A stretch of DNA of 64,000 nt from Alteromonadaceae bacterium XY-R5 (GTDB taxonomy: Bacteria; Pseudomonadota; Gammaproteobacteria; Enterobacterales; Alteromonadaceae): NCBI GenBank assembly GCA_001660395.1, contig LXWE01000007.1, positions 62,001 to 126,000 of the forward strand, in the 5' to 3' direction. Shown here piece after piece: positions 1 through 9,096 of this stretch; positions within the stretch are counted from its first letter, which is position 1; each line of letters begins with the position of its first letter. The position numbers were made by a program, and so were the translations under genes. The notes beneath the pieces are model-generated. The model was not told where the DNA came from. It saw only the letters and a program-made list of their open reading frames with translations, and searched no databases.

Positions 1-179
1 AGAGTGATACGAACAACGCGCGTTGAACGCTCTAAAAGGCGAACATTCAATCCTTTTTCCAATCGCTTTATCGCTGCACTGACAGCTGTGTTTGATAGAC
101 CTAGTTTATTTGCGGCTCCGATAAAACTACCTTGTTCGACGACAGCGTGAAAGCACGAAAGTTCGTTTAGCTTACTCAA
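1..179 (-). CDS. LysR-family transcriptional regulator, N-terminal part
   Basis: The reverse strand opens at a TTG (179-177) and reads LSKLNELSCFHAVVEQGSF, then GAANKLGLSNTAVSAAIKRLE and RLLERSTR. This is the winged helix-turn-helix that opens LysR-type regulators. An in-frame stop at 191-189 rules out a longer start, so TTG is the likely initiator. The window edge cuts the effector-binding domain away. The gene diverges from the hydroxylase gene starting at 306, the usual arrangement for a LysR protein and its target, so control of the downstream cluster is inferred. Family call is firm; ligand unknown. Confidence 0.85.
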   Translation of the reverse strand, partial: MSKLNELSCFHAVVEQGSFIGAANKLGLSNTAVSAAIKRLEKGLNVRLLERSTRVVRIT

Positions 180-305
180 TACACATGCTCAATATGATTA
201 TCAATTATTGGTTGATAATACCTTATTGAATGCTTTGATTATGTTCAACATAAAATTCTGTAATCTACATTTCCTGGTTATGTATTTATTCAAGGATGGA
301 TTGGA
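180..305. promoter_or_regulatory. Divergent intergenic region, LysR gene / hydroxylase cluster
   Basis: AT-rich spacer of about 125 bp between the divergent regulator and hydroxylase genes. It contains the partial dyad ATTGGTTGATAAT around 206-219 and would have to hold both promoters and any LysR operator. No operator could be assigned by eye. Confidence 0.35.
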
Positions 306-1484
306 ATGAAAGCACTAGAATTGACAAGGAATCTCTCATGCAATCAGTTTACAGATTGGTTAGTTACAATCTGGAACTGGAATTTTGCTTTGCCATCGCA
401 GCGCCTATTAAAATTCTGGCTAATCGTTTTTGGTATAATCGGATGGGCTATTTGGCAACCTCAAGTGCACAATGTAGCGCATGTATGGAAGAAGGAAACG
501 GTAGAAGTTTTTTACATGGTAAGTGATCTATCAGGTCCTCTATTGCAAAGAGAGCTTTATACATGTTTGACCATGATTGCTGTCGCGAAACTACTTTGGG
601 GAGTATTGGTCGGTTTAGCTGATCTGGCCTATTTCAAACGGTTCACCGGAAGGAACTTCGATTATGCTAATATGATTAATATGGTGGTGATTAACTCGTT
701 AATCCTCTTTGCAGGCGTTTATAGCTACAGCTTTCTCTCACTTTCCGACTTTTTTGCACTTTACGATTCTTTACTCACATCTGTACCGACGGTTATTCAA
801 TTTAATGGCTTCCTTGCCTTTGCAATTGCTATGTTAATTGGTGATTTTTGTTTCTATTGGGCACACAGAATCGTTCATAACGTGAGAGTTTTTTGGAATT
901 TGGGGCATATTTACCACCACAGGAACGAGAATCTCTCCCAATTGACACATGGTGTAGAACCCCGTTTTTTGTTACTTAACGCACAAGGGATTGGTAGCCT
1001 ACTATTTTTGCCTGTACTCGCAAAACTCTTTACCAGCGACTTTTCTGACGCTGGATACTTCCTAATTCCAATGGCATTGATAAATCTCTGGATCGACCCT
1101 TCTCATTCTGTTGCTTTGTACGCCTTGGAAAATAAATTCAAACCCTTGCGCTCGCTGAGGTTAATATTTATGACCACCTGCGCTCATTACACCCATCACT
1201 CAAAAGACCCTGCACATAACAAGCGTACAGGATGTAATTTCGGCGCAAGGCTGACGATCTGGGATCGTTTATTTGGCACATATGTGGAACCTGCAGATTA
1301 TATTCCCGAGACCGGACTTTACAGTAGCAAAACAGACTATTGTATGAACCCGCTACGCTTCCTGTTATTGCCCTATCTGAGATTTTTTGACGAGTTTCGT
1401 TTGAATAAGCTTCGCTACTGGCCGCGTATCTTATTCGGATCGGTGTTTTGGGCGCCGCCCAAAAAGTCTAAATTGAGTCACTGA
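306..1484 (+). CDS. Sterol desaturase / fatty acid hydroxylase superfamily membrane protein
   Basis: A 392-aa integral membrane di-iron oxygenase-type protein. Hydrophobic segments lie at about residues 35-50, 85-105, 125-145 and 165-185. The histidine clusters that bind iron in this family are present: HRIVH (187-191), HIYHH (201-205) and HYTHH near 294, followed by WDRLFGTY, which is typical of the family C-terminus. Members hydroxylate or desaturate sterols, fatty acids or carotenoids; the substrate cannot be read from sequence. It is the first gene of a run with the porin gene 11 bp downstream, so co-transcription is likely, perhaps under the divergent LysR protein. Confidence 0.85.
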   Translation: MKALELTRNLSCNQFTDWLVTIWNWNFALPSQRLLKFWLIVFGIIGWAIWQPQVHNVAHVWKKETVEVFYMVSDLSGPLLQRELYTCLTMIAVAKLLWGVLVGLADLAYFKRFTGRNFDYANMINMVVINSLILFAGVYSYSFLSLSDFFALYDSLLTSVPTVIQFNGFLAFAIAMLIGDFCFYWAHRIVHNVRVFWNLGHIYHHRNENLSQLTHGVEPRFLLLNAQGIGSLLFLPVLAKLFTSDFSDAGYFLIPMALINLWIDPSHSVALYALENKFKPLRSLRLIFMTTCAHYTHHSKDPAHNKRTGCNFGARLTIWDRLFGTYVEPADYIPETGLYSSKTDYCMNPLRFLLLPYLRFFDEFRLNKLRYWPRILFGSVFWAPPKKSKLSH

Positions 1485-1495
1485 GTTTTGATCTT

Positions 1496-2656
1496 ATGCA
1501 GTTTAAAGTTTATTTACTGCGTATCACACATATGGTGATCTGTGCAATGACGCTAATGTATCCAGGGGCTTCCTTGGCTAGTAGTTGGGATTATTCTACC
1601 TCTGGCTACTTCCGTCATGGTGCTATCTTTGACCTGATGTCGGGACAGACTGCCTTTTGCGAACGTGCAGAAGGCGCGTTTTCCAAGCCAAGATTCGGCA
1701 ACGAATGTGAGGGATTTCTCGAAGCACAGATTCATACTTCGTATCAGGGGGCCGGGTATTCCGTTGAGGGAGTATTGGGATGGGACTTCATTGATGAGCT
1801 CGGGGAAGAACCCCGAACCCTATACCAAGACGAGCGATATCTTCAGCTTGATACGACGGCTGAATCATCATTCTGGTTTGGCAAGCGCACTTATAAGCGG
1901 CACGAGGCGCATCTTTACGACTATAAGTTTTACCATATCAAAGGCGAAGGTTTCGGCACCGAGTTTCCTCTGTTGAAAAGCGCTCGGATTGCGGCTGCCT
2001 TTTTCTATAGAGATGAGTTTGGAGAGCCGACTCAAGCGCTTGACCTGCGCATTACAATTCCTTTTACAGCCGAAGCAGGACATGGCAATGGACTTGAGGT
2101 CATTTATACCAGCGTACTTGACGACTTCAAACAACAATATGGTTCCTACGGAGTCATTTTTACCACTCAATCTGACGATACTTTGATAAATAGAGTCTCT
2201 CTCAAGGAGACGACTGGTCCTCTGGTCAGCCACGGACTTGTTGTTCAGGATGCCTTAAATCAGTATACGGTTCGTGGTAGTCAATATTTAGATGAACTAG
2301 TGATTGATCGTGCTAAATGGAGTATGGGGCTGTTGGCATTATATGAAAGCCGGCGCTTCTGGTCAGCAGAGGGTCAGACAGAAAAGGTTTGGCGTGCACT
2401 TGGAGGACGATTAATAGGCTATCAAACACGTCATTTAGCTTGGGTAATTGACATTAGTCGAGATCTAGTAAAAACGGGAAATCATGAATCTAGTGATCTG
2501 ACGAAGGTGTCATTAGGGCTTCAATACGGATCGTCGCAAGGGTTTTACGCGCGCCCAGTAACGAGGCTGTTCACGAGCTATATCTCCGGTTCGGAGACAA
2601 GTGGCTCTCAAAAGGAGCGACTAAATGTTGGATTGCAATTCGAAACATGGTGGTGA
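1496..2656 (+). CDS. Maltoporin (LamB)-like outer-membrane porin
   Basis: A 386-aa protein with an N-terminal signal peptide ending near ASLAS. It begins with the GYFRHG strand, contains FGKRTYKRHEAHLYDYKFY in the middle (compare GKRFYQRHDVHMIDFYYW of LamB) and ends in LQFETWW, close to the aromatic C-terminal strand of LamB (MEIWW). These are hallmarks of the LamB sugar-porin fold, although overall similarity is probably low. The predicted role is diffusion of a solute, possibly a sugar, across the outer membrane. The FMN reductase follows immediately. Function beyond porin is unknown. Confidence 0.72.
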   Translation: MQFKVYLLRITHMVICAMTLMYPGASLASSWDYSTSGYFRHGAIFDLMSGQTAFCERAEGAFSKPRFGNECEGFLEAQIHTSYQGAGYSVEGVLGWDFIDELGEEPRTLYQDERYLQLDTTAESSFWFGKRTYKRHEAHLYDYKFYHIKGEGFGTEFPLLKSARIAAAFFYRDEFGEPTQALDLRITIPFTAEAGHGNGLEVIYTSVLDDFKQQYGSYGVIFTTQSDDTLINRVSLKETTGPLVSHGLVVQDALNQYTVRGSQYLDELVIDRAKWSMGLLALYESRRFWSAEGQTEKVWRALGGRLIGYQTRHLAWVIDISRDLVKTGNHESSDLTKVSLGLQYGSSQGFYARPVTRLFTSYISGSETSGSQKERLNVGLQFETWW

Positions 2657-2657
2657 T

Positions 2658-3248
2658 ATGAAATTTATGGTTATTGGGGGAAGTCATAGACAGAATTCGC
2701 GTAGTTCCCGGATCGCCCGGCATATTCAGAAGCTGCTTCGTGATGAGGATGCCGTCAGACATGTTGACTTGCTCGATTTAGCGGATTCGAAACTGGCGTT
2801 TTGGGATGAAGGTGAGGTTCAGGAAATATGGCATCAATTGTCTGAACGCTTAGTAGCCGCTGATGGCTTTGTGTTTGTTGTGCCAGAGTGGCACGGTATG
2901 GTGCCTCCCAAAATGAAAAATCTACTTCTCTATGCTGGTAATAGAGAGTTTGCCCATAAACCATGCCTAATAGTTTCTGTCTCTTCAGGCGTGAACGGGG
3001 TGTATCCTGTGGTTGAGTTAAAGTCTGCATCAGCAAAGAACAACCACTTAGTTTTTATCCCCAATCATGTGATTATCAGAAAGGCAGAACAGGTGCTTGA
3101 AGCGATTGAAGGAAATTCAAACGCAGATAACTATTTGAGCAAAAGGCTCGATTATTCGCTTAATATGCTAAAGGAATACAGTCTAGCGCTTAAGCCGCTC
3201 AGGCACTGTGCCTTTATGTCTCCACAACAGTATCCCTATGGAATGTAA
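2658..3248 (+). CDS. NAD(P)H-dependent FMN reductase family flavoprotein
   Basis: About 196 aa from the ATG at 2658, one base after the porin stop. An upstream in-frame ATG at 2625 lies inside the porin gene and is less likely. The N-terminus (FMVIGGSHRQNSRSSRIA) is the phosphate-binding loop of flavodoxin-like NAD(P)H:FMN reductases. VPEWHGMVPPKMKNLL in the middle matches the conserved PEY(N/H)-x-xPxxLKN segment of the family. Members supply reduced flavin or reduce quinones, chromate or azo dyes. Its location suggests it is the third gene of the 306-3248 cluster and could feed electrons to a partner, which is inference. Confidence 0.82.
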   Translation: MKFMVIGGSHRQNSRSSRIARHIQKLLRDEDAVRHVDLLDLADSKLAFWDEGEVQEIWHQLSERLVAADGFVFVVPEWHGMVPPKMKNLLLYAGNREFAHKPCLIVSVSSGVNGVYPVVELKSASAKNNHLVFIPNHVIIRKAEQVLEAIEGNSNADNYLSKRLDYSLNMLKEYSLALKPLRHCAFMSPQQYPYGM

Positions 3249-3295
3249 AATAGTTAACGCTCCACTGCCTCTCATCTACTATTTGAAGCAACTAA

Positions 3296-3333
3296 GGGGT
3301 TCTGGGGATTTTCCCCTCTAAAAAGACATAATC
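3296..3333 (+). repeat. Candidate Tn3-family terminal inverted repeat (left end)
   Basis: A 38-bp stretch beginning GGGGTTCTGGGGATTTTCCC about 100 bp before the transposase start. Tn3-family ends typically begin GGGG and are about 38 bp. No matching inverted copy was found after the transposase, consistent with loss of the right end. Confidence 0.5.
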
Positions 3334-3434
3334 CTCTGTAGACCACACCAATAAATGGCTGCGGAGGTGGGTTACTACTTATAAGTGTGGCAAATTAGGT
3401 AAATATCGTACATTTAATACGGAACAGCCCTGAT

Positions 3435-6074
3435 ATGGCCATCAAAAACGAAATTACTATTCTCACGAGAGCAGAACAGGCAGATCTTTATTCCCCACCC
3501 ATTTTTTCAATCGAAGAACAACGTATGTACTTTTCTCTGAACGATGCGGAATTGGCAGTTTTTCGGTCAATTCGTCTCAGAGCTCATAGATGTTACTTTG
3601 TCGCGATTTTGGGATACTTCAAATCAAAGCCCGTCATCCTAGATATCGCTTACTCGCAGGTTTCTAAGGATTTAATGTTCATCAGTAAAGAGCTGCTTGG
3701 CGGCAAGGGGCTCAGACCATTCACTCCCTCACAAAAACAAAAAGATCGACTCTACGCAAAAGTATTAGACCTTGCTGGTTATCACAAATGGGACGAAAGT
3801 CAGCACTTCAATTCTCTTTTCGACCACCTTGTTCAGGTGGGCAATGCCTGGCTGGAGCCGCGTTACCTCTTTGATACTGCTATTGAATTCCTAGCCAGTC
3901 ACAGCATTGCTATCCCTAGGTACACCGTACTCCAGAGACTGATAAGCAGAGCGATGCAGCAGGTCAGAAAAGACCTGGCGCACCAACTTAATCAACTCAC
4001 CAGTCCTGAACTTCACGTCTTTCTGGACAGCATAACAGCCATTGATGACGGACTAAGCCTGAACCAGCTCAGAGGCGGTGCAAAAAGTCTGACCGTACCT
4101 GAACTTAAAAAAGCGCTTGCCCTTTATCATCAGTTAGCGCCATGGCGCACGCAAATCAATGGCGTTATCGATGGGCTTAATCTGTCTCTTAAAAATCGAC
4201 AACACTTCGGTGAGCTCATCAACTATTACGGCAGTAAACTCAAACGATTCAAACGCGCACAGCAGCATCTATGGTTGCTATGTCACCTGACAGAGCGGAT
4301 ACAACTGGCACTGGAACGGTTCACTGATGGGTTCATTTACCATATCCGCAAGCAACAAGAAGCTGCCAACACCTTTGCACAACAAGCAGTGTTCCTGTCC
4401 TGGCAGTCAGCCGCGGACAATGTCACGAAAGCGGCAGAGTTACTGCATCTGTTTGTGGATGAGATCATTGATGATAATCAACCCTTCTCAGTAGTCAGAC
4501 AACAGGCATTGAAGGTCATGAATGACAGGGATATCCAGACCCTCTGCCTTTACCTGAAAAAACAGAAACGGACCGTGGAAGAGTACCAGTGGCAACATTA
4601 CGATGAACAATGCAATCTCCTGGAGCAACTGTTAAGGCAGGTGTTCTTGTGCCTTGAATGTGAGGCCGGTAAAGGCCCAGAAGCCGTCGTCGCCCAACTT
4701 CAACAGATGCAGACGGAAATCGCATTCGGTGGACCACTGAAGACGATGGATACGTCGCTCATCCCGAAAGAGCACCTCCCATGGTTGGTTAAACAGGATA
4801 ACGTTAACCCGCAACGTTACGAATGGCTGCTCTACCGGCAGTTAACCTCACGACTGAATGGACGCATTTATTTGCCAAATGTTACCAAATATCGCGCACT
4901 GGAAGACGACCTGATCCCCCAGACATCGCAGGATACCTTGCTGGCCTCATCAACACTGGACAGACTAAAACAGCCCGCAGAGTTATTGTTACAGGAGAAA
5001 CAACACCGGCTGGAAAGTGCACTCAAAGACGTTGCTCTCCATATTGATGAGGGAGACAATCGAAATGTGATCATGAAAAATCGTACCGGTACCCGCTGGC
5101 GTCTGCCGACCAAAAGCGCTACATCTCTGGTCAACAATCCCTTTTTTAAGCGAATGCAACCGGTCGGTATCGCGGATGTACTGCGGTATGTAGAGCGTGA
5201 AACCGGGTTCATGAAATGTCTGACTCATGTACTTCCGATACAAAAACAAGGGTTCACTCATCAGGATGATTTACTGGCCATTCTGATTGCCAACGCCACT
5301 CACCGTGGTGTGTATGGCATGGCGCAGATCTCCGATCGAAGCTATGAACACCTGAGTACGGTGCAGGCCAACTATATCCGGCCTGAAACGCTGCATGACG
5401 CCAGCGACGTGATCAATAATGCGGTTGCAGCGCTACCCATCTTCCGCCACTACCATATTCAGGAGGACCAGCTGCATGCCAGTGCAGATGGTCAGAAATT
5501 CGAAACCCATCTGGAAACCTTTAAAACTCGGTACTCCTCTAAGTATTTCGGCACCAACAAAGGGATCACGGCCATGACACTGGTGGCCAACCACAGCGCC
5601 CTCAATGCTCGGATCATCGGTTCCAACGAGCACGAATCACACTATATTTATGACCTGTTACAATCCAACAGCAGTGAAATCAAACCTGACGTACTCTCGA
5701 CAGATACACACGGTGTCAATCATGTTAACTTCGCCTTACTGGATCTATGCGGTTACAGTTTTGCACCGCGATACGCGCAGTTCAGTAGTGTCATCAATGA
5801 TCTGTTTGACGTAACTGAAAATGAACACGGCGGCACCAACTTGTTCTGTCACTTCAGACAAAGCGAACGACACAGGCAATGCTGGTATGCTGCCGTGTTG
5901 CACGACTACCTCTACAGAAACCCATCCGATCCCTCGGCCGCAAAAATCACGAAAAGCGAGGCCGATGGGTTATTGTTTACTGCAATGCGTGCATGTGGAG
6001 TGAGTCAATTATCTGCGGCCATGATTTATCTTGGCGTTGTTGTTGGTGGAAAGGACTCATATAAACGTCCTTAG
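3435..6074 (+). pseudogene. tnpA: Tn3-family transposase (TnpA), C-terminally truncated and fused to a DUF1353 tail
   Basis: The 879-aa frame starts as a standard Tn3 transposase: an N-terminal DNA-binding half with LTRAEQADLYSPP, then the catalytic region. The first acidic residue lies in SADGQKFE (about 675) and the second in LSTDTHGVNHVNFALLDLCGY (about 755). Family members are about 950-1000 aa and finish with a segment carrying the third catalytic acid, a Glu; here it is absent. From about residue 814 (near 5874) the frame instead reads QCWYAAVLHDYLYR, SEADGLLFTAMRACGV and VVVGG, which is the C-terminal half of a DUF1353 (phage-associated) protein. This looks like a deletion joining the transposon to a disrupted DUF1353 gene. 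Transposition activity is not expected. Confidence 0.85.
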
Positions 6075-6205
6075 GAAGCATGTAAATAACACTCCCAAAC
6101 ACACAAGCACATTTATTGATGGGTATTTTTGTATGCGCTGGCATTATTGTTTACACAGACTACAGTTAGCCAAGGAAACAATTTATTAACCACAAGGAAC
6201 GTCTC

Positions 6206-7702
6206 ATGGTGTCGCGTAGAACAATTCTAAAAGCATCAATTGCGACTGGTGCTGTTGTCGCATTTTCTGGCTCAATAGCTGGCTTAAGTGCCTTTGCCCA
6301 AAATAGCCCTCGTATACGACGCAGCTTACACGACATGGCGCTGGACGATCCTGACCTGTCCACGTATCGAGACTTTGTAGGGATGATGCTCGCGAAAGAC
6401 CAAAAGGATCCCGTTAGCTGGCTTCAATATTCCCTGATGCACGGCAAATATCGAGGTAATTACCGGTACTGCCCCCATGGTGATTGGTATTTCCTGCCCT
6501 GGCATCGAGAATTTGTGCTGATGTATGAAAATGCTGCCCGTACCCTGACCGGCAATGACTCCTTTGCGATGCCATATTGGGATTGGACGGTTGATCGCGT
6601 TATGCCCAAAGCGTTTACCGATGAAACGTATAATGGCAAAGCTAATCCGCTCTACGTAAAAGGCAGAACATTAAACACTAATGACTGGCCACTCTCGGAC
6701 GATTGGGTATCTCAAGCTGTATTGGACTCAAAAGTTTTTGATGAAACCAACTTTCAATTTTTCGGTACCAGCAAAAATCCGGACCAGGACAATCTTGATA
6801 TGAGCTGGGTAGTAAAAGGGGGCGGCGTTCAAGGCTTTCTGGAAGGAACACCTCACAACCTTATTCATAATGCCATTGGTGCGTATATGCCAAGTGCGGG
6901 CTCACCAAGAGATCCGATCTTCATGATGCATCACGGGAATATAGACCGCATTTGGGCCGTTTGGAATGCTTTGGGTCGTTCCAATACTGGCAATATGTCA
7001 CAGACAGACCAAACGCTATGGCTCGATATGAATTTTAAAAACAATTACCTATCTCCGACAGGTCAAACGTACAGTGCCACCCCTGCCAACCTCCAAAGCA
7101 CCCTAGAACTAGGATATACCTATCCTGACCTACCGGCGCCAGATAATCTTTCCTCAGATCCGGTTCGAGACGCTAAGCTGTTATCATTGCTTGCAGCGGG
7201 GAGTAAGTCGGATAAGCTGGATGTTCTTCGTGTGCTACCGGCAGCTAACACCGAAGCAGCAACACTCAGCAAACCATTAGTGAAAAGTGTGCGCTTCTCA
7301 AGCGCAATGAGTAATCAAGTCGCCTTAACTGCGCCGGCAGACGCTGCAGAAGTCTTTGTGATCATCAGAGAAATGGATGTAGGGCCAAATGTCTCTTCTG
7401 TCCGAGTGTTTGTGAATGCGGAAACGCTTACTTCTAAAACGCCAAATTCTGATCCGCATTTTGCTGGTGAGATTGGCATTCTCTCTCACCCAGAGAGTAG
7501 TGACGGTGAACACAGTGGACACCACAAAGCGCCCCCAACAGCATTAATCGACCTAACCGATACCCTGCGCACCCTCGCTAAAAAAAGCATGCTCAAGGGA
7601 GATAATATCTCGGTGCAACTCATCCCTGTTTTGCGTAATGGCATGAAAGACGGGAATGACGCCAAGGTCATCCCTGCGGTTATTGAAATTGTGGTGATTT
7701 AA
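6206..7702 (+). CDS. Tat-exported tyrosinase / polyphenol oxidase
   Basis: A 498-aa type-3 copper enzyme that oxidises phenols to quinones. The N-terminus has a twin-arginine signal (SRRTILK, then a hydrophobic stretch ending AFAQ), so export of the folded, copper-loaded protein to the periplasm is expected. CuA histidines are H79, H91 and H100 (CPHGDWYFLPWHRE); CuB histidines are H217, H221 and H243 (GTPHNLIHNAIG and MMHHGNIDRIW). An immunoglobulin-like C-terminal region follows, with a His-rich stretch near 435. A lipoprotein gene and a DJ-1/PfpI gene lie downstream in the same direction. Substrate (melanin precursors or plant and algal phenolics) is not determinable. Confidence 0.93.
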   Translation: MVSRRTILKASIATGAVVAFSGSIAGLSAFAQNSPRIRRSLHDMALDDPDLSTYRDFVGMMLAKDQKDPVSWLQYSLMHGKYRGNYRYCPHGDWYFLPWHREFVLMYENAARTLTGNDSFAMPYWDWTVDRVMPKAFTDETYNGKANPLYVKGRTLNTNDWPLSDDWVSQAVLDSKVFDETNFQFFGTSKNPDQDNLDMSWVVKGGGVQGFLEGTPHNLIHNAIGAYMPSAGSPRDPIFMMHHGNIDRIWAVWNALGRSNTGNMSQTDQTLWLDMNFKNNYLSPTGQTYSATPANLQSTLELGYTYPDLPAPDNLSSDPVRDAKLLSLLAAGSKSDKLDVLRVLPAANTEAATLSKPLVKSVRFSSAMSNQVALTAPADAAEVFVIIREMDVGPNVSSVRVFVNAETLTSKTPNSDPHFAGEIGILSHPESSDGEHSGHHKAPPTALIDLTDTLRTLAKKSMLKGDNISVQLIPVLRNGMKDGNDAKVIPAVIEIVVI

Positions 7703-7776
7703 ACATTTCGTCGCGGGGCAACGAACAACCTATACTGAGCAGAGCAATCCTACAAATGCGTCCCAAGGTGTCGATA

Positions 7777-8244
7777 ATGGCGCGATTTTCCCTCAGTCTA
7801 TTGATGGTTGCCCTCGCGGCTTGCTCCTACGGCGGTGATAGTCAGTCTATGTCAGACAAAATGGATATCCGTTTACCGGTTACCATCTGCCTCGACGTAA
7901 ATGATGAGATAGCATCAGAACTTGCTAGTGGCGATGCCCGGTTGCGTCTTACCATCCGAAATCGTCAGATTTCTAATTCGTACAGCAGCGCTTTCCAATT
8001 GTCTTTGCTTCAGGACGATGGAAGCCGTTTTCTGGTTCATTCATTTGGGATGCAGCCTGACATCATCATTCAGGGCCAAGCTCAGCCTCAGATGTATCTG
8101 ATATCGCTTAAGAATGTGAAGTTGCCACAGAAGGCATTGGGCAAAGTGTGTTTTGAATTAAGCGAATTGCCTTCAGATAAAGCCATTAAACCGGCATTAA
8201 CTAAAGATGTTGGACTTACCTGGCATACAACGACCGACGACTAA
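7777..8244 (+). CDS. Small lipoprotein downstream of tyrosinase
   Basis: Predicted lipoprotein of about 155 aa: MARFSLSLLMVALAACSYGG with lipobox LAAC. The start at 7777 is preferred because AGGTG lies at the right distance; an in-frame ATG at 7756 has no clear ribosome site. No recognised domain. The mature part looks beta-rich (LPVTICLDV, ARLRLTIRN, LRRs absent) with two Cys residues. Its place between the tyrosinase and the PfpI gene suggests a partner or copper-loading role for the oxidase, but that is only context. Confidence 0.65.
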   Translation: MARFSLSLLMVALAACSYGGDSQSMSDKMDIRLPVTICLDVNDEIASELASGDARLRLTIRNRQISNSYSSAFQLSLLQDDGSRFLVHSFGMQPDIIIQGQAQPQMYLISLKNVKLPQKALGKVCFELSELPSDKAIKPALTKDVGLTWHTTTDD

Positions 8245-8272
8245 TTTAGTACTAACCATGGAGGGTATAATT

Positions 8273-9034
8273 ATGCCAACTAAAAGCGCTGATTTCCCAC
8301 GCACACTCAACATTGGAATTCTAGTGTTTGAGGACTTCGAACCTCTGGACGTATGGGGGTTTATTGAAGCATTTGCGATCTCACGCTTCATCGGTACCGG
8401 ATACGCAACCACCAGCCCACTTCCATTTAAAATCCATCTTATTGCGAATGAGGACAAGCAACGGGTATCCCATCCAAAGCAGTACTTCATTGGCAGTTAT
8501 AACGGGCCGCGAGTGGTACCTGACTTATTTCGTGATGAAGCCCTTGGCCAGGCATTCGATTTACTCATGATACCAGGAGGCCGAGGCGTAAATACACTTC
8601 TTGAATCGGTTGATAAAGCCAGAGGGAACAATCCAGATACTCAAAATGCAGAGTTAACGCTAATGATTGATTGGTTGAAAGCCATGGATAATCAAGTGCC
8701 AATTATGACCTCAGTATGTACTGGCGCCGCAATATTGGCCTGCGCTGGTTTGCTCGATGGCCACCCTGCTACAACCAATCATATGGCATTTCCATGGGTG
8801 ACAGGCTTCGGCCCAAGAGTATTATGGAATAATGTTTCGCGGTGGGTTGATGCTGGAAAATATGTCACCTCAGCTGGAGTTTCCGCTGGAACTGATATGG
8901 CTTTTAACTTGGTTGCGCGCCTGGCCGGTCGAGCTGTGGCAGAAACGGCTGCAATAGCCGCTGAATATGACTGGAAAAGAGATGCTGAAGAGCCTATTTA
9001 CTATCCGCCACAGGCAAACGTACCTATGAGTTAA
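8273..9034 (+). CDS. DJ-1/PfpI family protein (isonitrile-hydratase-like)
   Basis: About 253 aa from ATG 8273, preceded by GGAGGG at 8260-8265, which fixes the start. The glutamine-amidotransferase-like fold is shown by IGILVFEDFEPLDVWG, LLMIPGGRG and the nucleophile elbow SVCTGAAILACAGLLDG with its Cys; ATTNH follows. YVTSAGVSAGTDMAFNLVARLAG matches the later conserved block of isonitrile hydratase/ThiJ-like enzymes. The protein lacks an AraC DNA-binding domain, so it is an enzyme or chaperone-type member. Reaction unknown. Confidence 0.85.
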   Translation: MPTKSADFPRTLNIGILVFEDFEPLDVWGFIEAFAISRFIGTGYATTSPLPFKIHLIANEDKQRVSHPKQYFIGSYNGPRVVPDLFRDEALGQAFDLLMIPGGRGVNTLLESVDKARGNNPDTQNAELTLMIDWLKAMDNQVPIMTSVCTGAAILACAGLLDGHPATTNHMAFPWVTGFGPRVLWNNVSRWVDAGKYVTSAGVSAGTDMAFNLVARLAGRAVAETAAIAAEYDWKRDAEEPIYYPPQANVPMS

Positions 9035-9046
9035 ACATGTGAGGAA

Positions 9047-9076
9047 CCTGCCGAATACGATATTGTTTTCGGCAGG
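9047..9076. terminator. Hairpin between convergent genes
   Basis: CCTGCCGAA (9047-9055) pairs with TTCGGCAGG (9068-9076) across a 12-nt loop. It lies between the converging PfpI-like and lipoprotein genes and probably terminates one or both. The U-tract is weak. Confidence 0.6.
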
Positions 9077-9096
9077 TAATGGAAGCTTCCATTCGA

